Position numbers and translations under genes: made by a program. From the NCBI GenBank assembly GCA_019745975.1, contig JAIESQ010000163.1, forward strand, positions 1 to 32,458: DNA of 32,458 bases, in the 5' to 3' direction. Positions 1 through 7,492 of this stretch are shown here, one piece after another (the stretch's first letter is position 1; every line of letters begins with the position of its first letter). The notes under the pieces were generated by a model, which did no database searches, was not told the DNA's origin, and saw only the letters and a list, made by a program, of their open reading frames with translations. Source of the stretch: Pirellulales bacterium (GTDB lineage: Bacteria; Planctomycetota; Planctomycetia; Pirellulales; JAEUIK01).

Positions 1-66
1 GACATGCCCCTGGTGTCGCCGATTCTGCCGACTGCGCGAAGGCCAGTTTTTCACCCCAGGGTGTGA

Positions 67-549
67 ACGGTTACGTTTGCCAGTGTCTGCCCGCTGGCTG
101 CAGTACAACCGGCCTATAACATGCTGCAGCGCGAGATCGAGCAGGACTTGGTTCCCTGGTGCCTGGCACAAGGCGTGGCGATCGTGGTCTACTGGCCACT
201 ATTGAAAGGATTGCTCGCCGGTAAGCTCGCGCGCGATCACGTCTTTGCCGCTGGCGACGGGAGGTCCAAGTATCCGATGTTTCAGGGCGCCGAGTGGCAA
301 AAGAACCAGGACTTTGTTGACCGGCTGCGGCCAATCGCTGTCGAAGCGGGGCTCAGCGTGGCGCAACTGGTCATCAACTGGACCGTCCATCAGCCTGGCA
401 TCACGAGTACCCTGTGCGGCGCGAAGCGCCCCGAACAAGTCATCGAGAACGCTGGCGGCGCGGCTCTCCCACTCGCGCCGGAGATTCTCGCGAAAATCGA
501 CGCGACTCTGGCCGAGCGCGGCGCGCCTCAAGTTAGCTTGCCCGTGTAG
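67..549 (+). pseudogene. Aldo/keto reductase, C-terminal part; upstream frame broken
   Basis: The translated segment QPAYNMLQREIEQDLVPWC, followed by a VVYWPLLKGLLAGKL-like stretch, is the characteristic AKR-superfamily region in which the Q-P-x-Y-N strand is followed by a helix and the (V/I)-x-Y-x-P-L-x-x-G-L-L-x-G-K strand. The rest (VAQLVINWTVHQPGI, GAKRPEQVIENAGG) matches the AKR C-terminal NADPH-binding part. Homology in this frame runs back to about position 80, beyond the first ATG at 121, but a TGA at 64-66 closes the frame and no good start lies between. The first 65 bases in the other two frames give only weak AKR-like pieces (for example SFSPQGV), which suggests a frameshift, a decayed 5' part or poor sequence at the contig edge. 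If the first ATG were used, the protein would be 142 aa, about half the usual 310-350. The substrate cannot be inferred. The stop lies 57 bp before the preferred kinase start. Confidence 0.7.
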
Positions 550-605
550 AATGGATGCGACTCGTCGCTACTTTCGTTCCGTCGCTTCAGCCTGGCTTGC
601 TTGCT

Positions 606-2594
606 ATGCCGCTGGAAAAACTGGGACCCTACCGACTCGGGCGCAGGCTCGGCCGCGGCGGCATGGGCACGGTGTATGCCGCCGTCGAAGACACTTCGCG
701 CGAGCCGGCTGCCGTCAAGGTGCTCTCGGCACATCTGGCCGACGAGGAAGGATTCCGCGAGCGTTTCGAAGCCGAAATCGAAACCCTTCGCAAGCTCCGG
801 CATCCGAACATCGTACGGCTCTATGGATTCGGCCAGCTCGACGACGTGCTGTACTATGCCATGGAGTTGGTCGAAGGGACCAGCCTCGAGGAAGAGCTGC
901 AAGGCGGCCGTCGTTTCACCTGGCAGGAAGCGGCGCAGATTGGGATCCAGGTCTGCCGCGCACTGCGGCACGCCCACGATCATGGTGTCATTCATCGCGA
1001 CTTGAAACCGGCAAACTTGCTGGCCGCGCGCGACGGCACAATCAAGCTTTCCGATTTCGGCATCGCCAAGTTGTTCGGCAATGTCGGCATGACTGGCGAC
1101 GGCGGGGTCGTTGGCACGGCGGAGTACATGTCGCCGGAACAGGCCGACAGTCGACCGATCACGCATCGCGCCGATCTGTACGCCTTGGGGGCGGTGCTCT
1201 ACGCGCTGTGCGCTGGCCGACCGCCGTTTCGTGCGCGATCGCTGGTAGAAATGCTCGAGATGCAGCGGACAGCCGTGCCGGAACCGCTACGGAAATTCGC
1301 GATGGACGTCCCCGACGAGTTCGCGGAGATTGTCGAAACGCTGTTGCTTAAGGACCCTGAGTCGCGGCCGCCAACGGCGCTCGTCTTGGGTCGCCGACTC
1401 GAAGCGACCGCACGGGGACTGCTGCGACGCGAGGGACGTGCGCCATCTCGCGAGACTGGCGAACCAGGCGATCGCCCCGCACCTGGCTCCAAATTGAGTG
1501 TGTCTCAGGGCGATGTTCCACTGCCACCGGGCGCCAAGACGCGCCACGACGACTCCTCTTTTGCGGCGACGCTCGCCGCGCCCGGCACATCGCGGGACGA
1601 TCCTTTCGGCGTCACGCGCGGCGGTCCGACGGATGTCGCCGCGCCGGCTGGCGAATTGCCGGCGGTGCTTTCCCCTGACGAACCCACGATGGCGCCGCCG
1701 CGCGCTGGGTTTCGTGTTGCTCCGCCACCACCCAGCGCGATGGATGCCAGTTGTAAATCGGCGGCAGTCGATGCGCCGCAGTCAGGCGGCGAGTCCATTG
1801 GCACGGCGGCGACCCGCTTCACTGCGGTTGCGGAAGCCGAAGCCCAACAGGCCGCGGCCGCATTGCGCCACAAACGATTCGTGCTGGCAGCGCAGGCCCT
1901 GTCGCTTGCCGCTGGGCTCTGCGTTCTGGCGGCTGGAGCTTGGTATCTATTGCGGCAGCCGACGGCAGACGCGCTCTACGACGAGATCAGCCGCGCTGCG
2001 CAGTCCGACCAGGTAGATGCCTTGGCCGCGGCCGAGCCCCGGATGCAAGACTTCCTCGCGCGGTTTAGCGACGATGCTCGCGCGATGGTAGTGCGGGGTT
2101 TTATCAATCAACTCGAACTCGACCGCCTCGAGCGACGATTGGCACGCGAGACCCGTCGCGGGGGACCGAACGTGGCAAGTTCTTCGATCGAGCGCTCCTA
2201 TCGAGAAGCCGTGGTCGCGGCCGACGAGCAGCCACAGCGCGCTGTCGCCCGGCTTGAAGCGCTGTTGACCCTGTACGATGGCGCTGTCGCCGGCGCATCC
2301 CACGAATCTGCTGACGGCGAAACACCGCAGGCGGTTCACGATCGCCGGCTCATCGAGCTTGCGCATCGACAATTGAAGCGATTAAAGCCTTTGGCCGAGC
2401 AAGCCACTGCTCAAGATCTTGCGGAAATCCACCGCCAGCTCGCCCGTGCCGCGGAACTGCAAACCGCGGAACCCGACATGGCGCGGCGCATCTGGGCGAG
2501 CTTGATTGAGCTGTATGGCGATCGACCCTGGGCGCAACAGGCGCTTGAGCCTGCCCGAGCCGGCCTGCACGCGGCCACTGCTGGTTCGCGGTAG
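606..2594 (+). CDS. Transmembrane serine/threonine protein kinase (Hanks type)
   Basis: This 662-aa protein begins with a complete Hanks-type kinase domain (about residues 7-270). It has the glycine loop GRGGMGTVY, the ATP-binding Lys38 in AVKVL, the catalytic loop HRDLKPANLL with Asp132, the DFG motif at Asp150, and SPEQ in place of APE. A long Pro/Ala-rich linker (about 285-400) leads to one membrane span (about 425-449, rich in Leu/Ala/Val). A helical, Ala/Glu/Arg-rich C-terminal region of about 210 residues is predicted outside the membrane. The architecture is that of planctomycete sensor kinases of the PknB type, with an unidentified ligand. The start at 606 (MPLEKLGPYRL) is preferred because homology begins there; an in-frame ATG at 555 would add 17 unlikely residues. 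No strong ribosome-binding site is visible. The convergent ECF sigma gene behind the shared terminator hairpin could be a regulatory partner, but that is only inference from position. Confidence 0.95.
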   Translation: MPLEKLGPYRLGRRLGRGGMGTVYAAVEDTSREPAAVKVLSAHLADEEGFRERFEAEIETLRKLRHPNIVRLYGFGQLDDVLYYAMELVEGTSLEEELQGGRRFTWQEAAQIGIQVCRALRHAHDHGVIHRDLKPANLLAARDGTIKLSDFGIAKLFGNVGMTGDGGVVGTAEYMSPEQADSRPITHRADLYALGAVLYALCAGRPPFRARSLVEMLEMQRTAVPEPLRKFAMDVPDEFAEIVETLLLKDPESRPPTALVLGRRLEATARGLLRREGRAPSRETGEPGDRPAPGSKLSVSQGDVPLPPGAKTRHDDSSFAATLAAPGTSRDDPFGVTRGGPTDVAAPAGELPAVLSPDEPTMAPPRAGFRVAPPPPSAMDASCKSAAVDAPQSGGESIGTAATRFTAVAEAEAQQAAAALRHKRFVLAAQALSLAAGLCVLAAGAWYLLRQPTADALYDEISRAAQSDQVDALAAAEPRMQDFLARFSDDARAMVVRGFINQLELDRLERRLARETRRGGPNVASSSIERSYREAVVAADEQPQRAVARLEALLTLYDGAVAGASHESADGETPQAVHDRRLIELAHRQLKRLKPLAEQATAQDLAEIHRQLARAAELQTAEPDMARRIWASLIELYGDRPWAQQALEPARAGLHAATAGSR

Positions 2595-2634
2595 CGTCGA
2601 GTGCTGGTGCAATGGAGACACAACAACCCGCGCC

Positions 2635-2664
2635 GGCGAGGGACCACTTTTTGGGTCCCTCGCC
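2635..2664. terminator. Perfect 11-bp hairpin between convergent genes
   Basis: GGCGAGGGACC (2635-2645) and GGTCCCTCGCC (2654-2664) are perfect reverse complements around an 8-base loop containing a T run. The hairpin lies 41 bp after the kinase stop and 46 bp after the sigma-factor stop on the other strand. It can serve as a terminator for both genes. There is no U-tract after the stem on either strand, so intrinsic termination is not certain. Confidence 0.65.
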
Positions 2665-2710
2665 AGCTTGGCGGGTCGATACCAACGCCGCGTCCGTCGC
2701 CAACGTCAAT

Positions 2711-3298
2711 TTAGGCAACCGACATCTCCGCCAGCTCCTTGGCCAGCCGCTTGCGGGCGACGTGCAGACGCCGCTTGATCGTGCCGACCGGCGACGCGAA
2801 GTTATCGCTCATTTCCACGAGCGAGTGGCCCTTAACGTAAAATGCCACGAGCGTCTCACGATCCAGCGGTCGCAGTCGCCGCAAGCTCTTGCGAACTTCG
2901 CGGCGCCGCTCGTTATCGAGCGCGTCGCGCAGCGGCGTGCGCGTCTCGACGCAGGTTGCCGCCAACGTGGCTGGCTCGGTCGCCAGCGCCGGCTGCGCGC
3001 GCGATGCTCGGTTGATCGCCATGCGCACCGTGATCGAGCGCAGCCAGCCGCCGAAGCACTCCGGCGTGCGCAACTGCGGCAGTTTCCGCAGCGCCTGGAC
3101 GAACACTTCCTGCACGAGCTCCTGCGCCTCGGCATGGTTGCGCAGCCGGCGCACGGCCGTCGCGTAGACGGCCCGCTCGTAACGCTCCGCCAGAATGCCG
3201 AAGGCGGCGCGGTCGTTATCCTGGGCCGCGCGCACCAGCTCGGCAACGGTCATCGTCTGCAGGTCGATTCGATTGCTTGTTCGATCCAGAAGTCGCAT
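2711..3298 (-). CDS. ECF-type RNA polymerase sigma factor (sigma-70 family)
   Basis: This is a 195-aa two-domain sigma factor. Sigma region 2 is seen in the N-terminal half (DNDRAAFGILAERYERAVYA, then RNHAEAQELVQEVFVQALRK and GGWLRSITVRMAINRASRA). Region 4 is at the C terminus (LRPLDRETLVAFYVKGHSL, then SPVGTIKRRLHVARKRL, a helix-turn-helix that would read the -35 element). The size and absence of region 1.1/3 fit the extracytoplasmic-function group. The start ATG at 3298 gives MRLLDRTSNRIDLQTM; an upstream in-frame start at 3382 would add 28 residues without sigma similarity, and an internal ATG at 3253 (MTVAEL) is also possible. No anti-sigma gene can be recognised on either side, which is common in planctomycetes, where ECF factors may be controlled by fused domains or kinases. 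The neighbouring Ser/Thr kinase is a possible but unproven regulator. Confidence 0.92.
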   Translation of the reverse strand: MRLLDRTSNRIDLQTMTVAELVRAAQDNDRAAFGILAERYERAVYATAVRRLRNHAEAQELVQEVFVQALRKLPQLRTPECFGGWLRSITVRMAINRASRAQPALATEPATLAATCVETRTPLRDALDNERRREVRKSLRRLRPLDRETLVAFYVKGHSLVEMSDNFASPVGTIKRRLHVARKRLAKELAEMSVA

Positions 3299-3502
3299 GG
3301 CTAGTTTCTCGAGTCGCTGGGGGCCTCTTGAGATCAGCCGCAGGTGCGCTCCCGCGCTCCATGTCGGCCGACTGGAAAGCAAACGCTTCGTGCCGAGGTG
3401 TAGTCGAGAACATCCAGGCCAGGTGCCAGCCGATTGCAGAGCGCATCGCTCGCGTGCGGCGGCAGCCGGCCGTGGGCATCGTCGACGAACCGTGTTGTCA
3501 GA

Positions 3503-3518
3503 CTAGGAACGGTCCTAG
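3503..3518. repeat. Short inverted repeat
   Basis: CTAGGA (3503-3508) and TCCTAG (3513-3518) are reverse complements around a 4-base spacer. The position, about 205 bp upstream of the sigma-factor start, would allow an operator role, but nothing shows this directly. Confidence 0.35.
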
Positions 3519-3544
3519 CCTGAAACGACGGTCGCCCTCGGCGC

Positions 3545-3567
3545 CGGTCGAACTCGCGGTTCGACCG
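3545..3567. repeat. 9-bp inverted repeat, hairpin or operator-like
   Basis: CGGTCGAAC (3545-3553) and GTTCGACCG (3559-3567) are perfect reverse complements with a 5-base loop TCGCG. No T-tract follows, so a protein-binding site or RNA hairpin is as likely as a terminator. It lies in the region without genes between the sigma factor and the aldolase. Confidence 0.4.
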
Positions 3568-4222
3568 CGGCCAGGACCGGCACCGCCATCCCCATAGGGA
3601 GGGCCAGTATGCCGGCGTGACCGGTAACGGCGCGTTTGGCCGCGTGCTTTAGCACGTCGGCAGCGTGGCCAATAATCACCAGATACGATTGCCACGCACT
3701 CAGAGGCGAAAGCGCTGGCGCATGGCGATCGTTGCTGCGGTCCACGAAGCGGCGCACTTGGTTGGTACCAAGGCAACGGTTCGTCGTGCATGCATTGATC
3801 GACGTACGCATCGGAGTATTCCTGCGCTTCCGCGCGGTTCGAGAGAAAGAACCACTACGATCCTGCCGAGCGGGTTGGCCCCCGGGACCAACGATAGGCT
3901 CGGCCGGGCGAATCCACTCTTCACACAAGCCTGACATGCATTGATCGGGGCGTCAACGGCGGGCGAGGCCGGCCGACGCACCGCCAGCATGGCGGCTTGT
4001 GATTCTATAGACACGCGATCGACCGAATAGTTCGTAAGTTTCTGGGAAATTTCTTCCCTCGCCACGGCAGCGCTCGCGGTCACGTCCAGGGCCGTCATCC
4101 GCCTGCAGGTGCTTGACCACACGTAACTCAAGTGTCAGACTCACTTTCCGCTACGAAGTTAGTTGAAGTTGGCCGCCTTGCTGCGGTGGTCGCCAACGCA
4201 GGACCTGGTTTGCAAAACACCG

Positions 4223-5011
4223 ATGATCCGTACATTCAAGCAATTGCTGGCACAGCGGGATCACCTGATTCGCGTCTTCTCGATCGCTAGAGTCGTCCAT
4301 CCGGTGGTGATCGACCTGTTCGGCCTGGCAGGTGGTTACGACGGATTCTGGCTCGATCAGGAGCATGGTGGGCTCACCTATGAGCAGATCTGCCTGGGGG
4401 CCGTTTGCGCTCGGGCCAATAACCTCGACTGCTTCGTGCGCATGGCGCCAACTAATTACGCCCAGGCCACGCAATGCCTGGAAGCCGGTGCTGGCGGACT
4501 GATGGCGGCCCGCGTCGAATCGGCGGCTCAAGCCGAGGAATTCGTCCGCTGGGCCAAGTTCTCTCCGCGCGGAATCCGCGGCATGAACACGGGCGGTCGC
4601 GACGCCCACTACACGCACAAGACGCAGCAGCAATACGCCGAAGACGCCAACCGCGACCACTTCATTAGCATCCAGATCGAGATGATGGGGGCCCTCGACG
4701 AGGTCGACGCCATCGCAGCGATCGACGGTGTCGATTTGCTCTTCCTCGGCCCCAGCGACATGAGCCAAGCGCTCGGGCACCTGGGTGAAGTCGGCCACCC
4801 CAAAGTCTGGGAAGCCATCGATCGCGTGGCAGCCGCGTGCCGCCGTCATGGCAAACACTGGGGCACGCTACCAGCCGACGAGGCGTATGCCGCCCGCGCG
4901 GTCGAGAAGGGTTGCCGCTTCCTGATCATGGGGGGCGACGTGCTCTGTTTGCGTCGCGGTATCGAAGCGGTCAAGCACACCTTTTCGCCACAGTTTCCGC
5001 ATGTGATGTAG
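4223..5011 (+). CDS. HpcH/HpaI-family aldolase
   Basis: This 262-aa protein has the TIM-barrel aldolase signature of the HpcH/HpaI (2,4-dihydroxyhept-2-ene-1,7-dioate aldolase / citrate lyase beta-like) family. These are class II enzymes that cleave or form a C-C bond to pyruvate-type substrates using a divalent metal. Visible landmarks are DGFWLDQEHGGL (Glu47-His48, general base region), the GAGGLMAARVESAAQAEEFV barrel strand, the metal ligand Glu153 in IQIEMM, and Asp179 in LLFLGPSD. The Glu-Asp spacing of 26 is the same as in HpaI. The ATG at 4223 was chosen because a TTG 60 bases upstream adds no similarity. The actual substrate is unknown; sugar-acid or 4-hydroxy-2-oxo acid breakdown is plausible. 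It converges with the minus-strand FGE-like gene only 12 bp beyond its stop, with no obvious terminator between them. Confidence 0.92.
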   Translation: MIRTFKQLLAQRDHLIRVFSIARVVHPVVIDLFGLAGGYDGFWLDQEHGGLTYEQICLGAVCARANNLDCFVRMAPTNYAQATQCLEAGAGGLMAARVESAAQAEEFVRWAKFSPRGIRGMNTGGRDAHYTHKTQQQYAEDANRDHFISIQIEMMGALDEVDAIAAIDGVDLLFLGPSDMSQALGHLGEVGHPKVWEAIDRVAAACRRHGKHWGTLPADEAYAARAVEKGCRFLIMGGDVLCLRRGIEAVKHTFSPQFPHVM

Positions 5012-5023
5012 TCGGGCAGCGGG

Positions 5024-6046
5024 CTACAGCTCGCGCAGTACACGGAAGCCGGTCAAGTAATTGGCGTGACTGGGGTTCATCTTGCGCCGGCACGCTGAGC
5101 GGCAATCCAACGGATCGGCTGTCCAACCGCCGCCACGCAGCACGCGCAACTTGCCCTTGGCCGGACCTGGCGGATCCTCTTCGGGCGAGTGCTTGTAATA
5201 GTCGGCGGCGTACCAATCGGCACACCATTCCCAGGCATTGCCGAGCATGTCGTACAAACCAAAGGCATTGGGCCGAAAACGCCCGGCGGGGGCCGTGAAG
5301 GCAAATCCATCGCGCCCCGGAAAGACCTTGGCAATCTCGCCCGTGGGGCGCCCTTCGCGATCGGCCACGCGCGTCGGTCCGCAGGTCTCGGTAAGCGTGA
5401 GATCGTGCAGGTTGCCGAGCCGAAAGATATCCGCAGGCTTCGTAGCGTCGTAGTAGCGCGTGCTCGTGCCGGCGCGGCACGCCGATTCCCACTCGGCTTC
5501 GGTTGGCAAGCGGTAGCGGAGGTGTTCTTTGTCGCTCAGCCATTTGCAGAACGCAACACAGTCGTGCCAAGAGACATTGACGACGGGTGACGTTTCGCTT
5601 TGATTCACTCCCCAACCGCGCCACGAATAATCCTTGCGCCACTCGCCGGTGCGTTTGCGGTTGTTCCAGCCAAAGCCGCCGCGGCCATCCGATTCGACCT
5701 GCGTGTGGTAGTCGGCGTCGTTGACGAATTGCCGAAACTCGGAAAGCGATACTTCGTATACGCCCAGGTAGTAAGCCTCGGTGATTCGGACTTCGTGCTG
5801 CGGCCGCTCGTCCGCGACTTGCACGTCCTTGCGGAACTCGCCGAAGTCCTTCTCGAGCTCTGCCTGCATTTCGTCAGCCCCCATCAGGAAATCGCCAGCG
5901 GGGATGAGCCGCAGCTTGATACCGATCGAATTGGTGACCTCGGGCGGCGGGTCGTCGGCCTCGGCAACTGACCTCGGTCCCAGCGCAACAAATAGAACGA
6001 CGAGGCCGGTCAGCGGCACGTGCAATCGACACGAAGCGGGGTACAT
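5024..6046 (-). CDS. Exported SUMF1/formylglycine-generating-enzyme-like protein
   Basis: The 340-aa protein has an N-terminal signal peptide (hydrophobic LTGLVVLFVALG, cleavage near VAEA) and then an FGE-sulfatase fold. Landmarks are the opening IPAGDFLMGADE, the pattern ADERPQHEVRITEAYYLGVYEVS, the PVVNVSWHDCVAFCKWL block, RLPTEAEWESACRAG, NAFGLYDMLGNAWEWCADWY and RVLRGGGWTADP...GFRVLREL. True sulfatase-activating FGEs use a Cys pair in the last block. Here one of the two expected positions appears to be Ala (TADPLDC), so formylglycine formation is doubtful. A carbohydrate- or protein-binding or EgtB/PvdO-like role is open. Planctomycetes carry many such paralogues. The VWA gene lies 98 bp upstream on the same strand and may be co-transcribed. 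The start at 6046 is the only one preserving the signal peptide. Confidence 0.92.
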   Translation of the reverse strand: MYPASCRLHVPLTGLVVLFVALGPRSVAEADDPPPEVTNSIGIKLRLIPAGDFLMGADEMQAELEKDFGEFRKDVQVADERPQHEVRITEAYYLGVYEVSLSEFRQFVNDADYHTQVESDGRGGFGWNNRKRTGEWRKDYSWRGWGVNQSETSPVVNVSWHDCVAFCKWLSDKEHLRYRLPTEAEWESACRAGTSTRYYDATKPADIFRLGNLHDLTLTETCGPTRVADREGRPTGEIAKVFPGRDGFAFTAPAGRFRPNAFGLYDMLGNAWEWCADWYAADYYKHSPEEDPPGPAKGKLRVLRGGGWTADPLDCRSACRRKMNPSHANYLTGFRVLREL

Positions 6047-6144
6047 CAGCCAGTTACCAGCAGACGAAGTGGGTGAGTTCTAAGAGGTCGCCATCTTGCC
6101 GCGCGAAGAAGCTATCAGCAAGGCGAAGGTACCAGCCGACGAGC

Positions 6145-7368
6145 CTACTCGGGCAAGTACCGAAAGGTGCCGCCCGTGCGGGTTGCGATCTCTTGCAGCA
6201 TGGGCGCCCCCTCAGGCGACCCGAACGCCACGGTGTGTATCGCCGCGCGAAACTTGTGCCGGCGGATCACCGACAGCGCGCTACCCTGGTTGAACTCACC
6301 GTCGGTCAACAGAAAGATCGCGTCGGGTTTGAGGTCGAGCCCTCGACGGATCGCGCCGTCGGGATTCGTCCAGCCGTTGGGGATCACGCCTCGCATCCAC
6401 TGGCCGATCCGTTCGGTCGACGAAAGGCCGGCGGGCGACATTTCGTTGTCGATGTGTGGCCAGGCCTGCGGATACTCTGTAGCGTTGAAGAAGATCACAT
6501 AAAAACTCTGGTGCTCGTCGAGATCGGTGATCGAAGCCATCAACTGGTGGCAGGCCGCTATGAAGCGCGGCCCTTGCATGCTTCCCGACGAATCGACGAT
6601 GAACACGAAACGATAACCTTTGGCCTCGAGCCCACAGAACGAGGCGTACCCTTTGCCCAGGACAGGTTCTTCCTTATCCTCGCCTTCATCGGGGCCTGGG
6701 ATGCCAGGGAGTTCGCCGCCGTGCCCCACTGCGGCGGCAACTTCGTCGCCAAGGCCGGGATCGGAGCTCGCGCCGACGTAATCAACCGCTGCGGTGGGCG
6801 CGGCGATGTTTTCAACCGTGCCGCCAGTGATGGTTTCGGCGTCGTGTGCGTCGCGCGTGATCTCTTCGTTTGGGGCGCCGCGGTCAGCGACTTCCGGCCG
6901 CACAATGAGTTTCGGGAGTTCGACAACTGCGTCGCCAGTCGCGTCCGCTTCCGACCAAACGACACTTAGCGTCGCGACGCGGCCGCTCGGCTTCGCAGTT
7001 ATCGTCGCCAGCGCCAGTGCGACCAACAATCCGGCGTGAAGCGTTGCGCTAACCAACCAGCCCGGGGCTTGTGGCATCAGTGCCTGCAGTACGTTGGCGA
7101 GCCAGAATATCGCCGACTGCTTGCTGCTCGGCGCATAACCTGAGTCGCTGGAATAGGTGTCCGATAGCGCGACGCAGCTTAGCTCCGCCGGTTGATCGAC
7201 TGGTAGCGGCGGCGCTTGGCCTTCGCACACCGGCGGAAGTGGCGGTGTCGCAGGCGTTGTCGCGACAAAGTCCTTCGGCCAATTCGGGGGGAGCGGCGCG
7301 TCGCGCACCGCAAGATTCGCGACCTCACGGCGCAAGCGGTCGAGCTCGTGCTTCACGGCCTCGTGCAT
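6145..7368 (-). CDS. Membrane-anchored von Willebrand factor A domain protein
   Basis: This 407-aa protein has a charged, possibly helical N terminus, a Pro-rich stretch, one membrane span (about residues 104-125, WLVSATLHAGLLVALALA), an acidic linker, and a C-terminal VWA domain. The VWA domain opens with FVFIVDSSGSM, whose D-x-S-x-S (residues 259-263) is the metal-ion-dependent adhesion site. It continues with a Thr near TNPDG and the LTDGEF strand (354-359), so the MIDAS looks intact. VWA domains bind protein partners through a Mg2+; the partner here is not identifiable. ATG at 7368 has a GAGG about 10 bases upstream and is preferred to a GTG at 7398 that adds ten residues. The FGE-like gene follows 98 bp downstream on the same strand, and both would act outside the cytoplasm, so a joint envelope role is a reasonable inference. 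Confidence 0.88.
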   Translation of the reverse strand: MHEAVKHELDRLRREVANLAVRDAPLPPNWPKDFVATTPATPPLPPVCEGQAPPLPVDQPAELSCVALSDTYSSDSGYAPSSKQSAIFWLANVLQALMPQAPGWLVSATLHAGLLVALALATITAKPSGRVATLSVVWSEADATGDAVVELPKLIVRPEVADRGAPNEEITRDAHDAETITGGTVENIAAPTAAVDYVGASSDPGLGDEVAAAVGHGGELPGIPGPDEGEDKEEPVLGKGYASFCGLEAKGYRFVFIVDSSGSMQGPRFIAACHQLMASITDLDEHQSFYVIFFNATEYPQAWPHIDNEMSPAGLSSTERIGQWMRGVIPNGWTNPDGAIRRGLDLKPDAIFLLTDGEFNQGSALSVIRRHKFRAAIHTVAFGSPEGAPMLQEIATRTGGTFRYLPE

Positions 7369-7492
7369 TGCTGCCAGCCTCGTTGGCGCCTGTTCCACTC
7401 CATTTAGCTATACCGACTGGCGGCTAGGCACGTCAAACTAACGCGAGAATTGGGGCGTCGATTTCGAAATCCTTAGCCTAGGTCGATCCTGC

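Larger units (their letters stand above)
3299..4222. other. Long intergenic region without a convincing gene
   Basis: No reading frame here gives a recognisable protein. Two minus-strand frames stay open (3515-3937 and 3700-4131) but overlap each other out of frame and look like unremarkable GC-rich translations. The region holds two inverted repeats (3503-3518 and 3545-3567) and a 13-base direct repeat, CATGCATTGATCG, at 3789-3801 and 3935-3947. The bases next to the sigma gene (3299 to about 3420) should contain its promoter, and those before 4223 the aldolase promoter, but I cannot place either. The region may include decayed coding sequence. Confidence 0.5.

Noticed and set aside
245-1351. 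Plus-strand 368-codon open frame
   Set aside because: It overlaps the AKR and kinase genes in another frame, has Arg/Ser-rich low-quality composition and no family features. It is a shadow of the GC-rich kinase gene.
3515-3937. Minus-strand 140-codon open frame
   Set aside because: There is no family resemblance and no clear ribosome-binding site, and it overlaps another open frame (3700-4131) of equal quality. I briefly considered a decayed Cys-rich copper-binding protein because of INACQACVKSG in the overlapping frame, but the rest did not fit.
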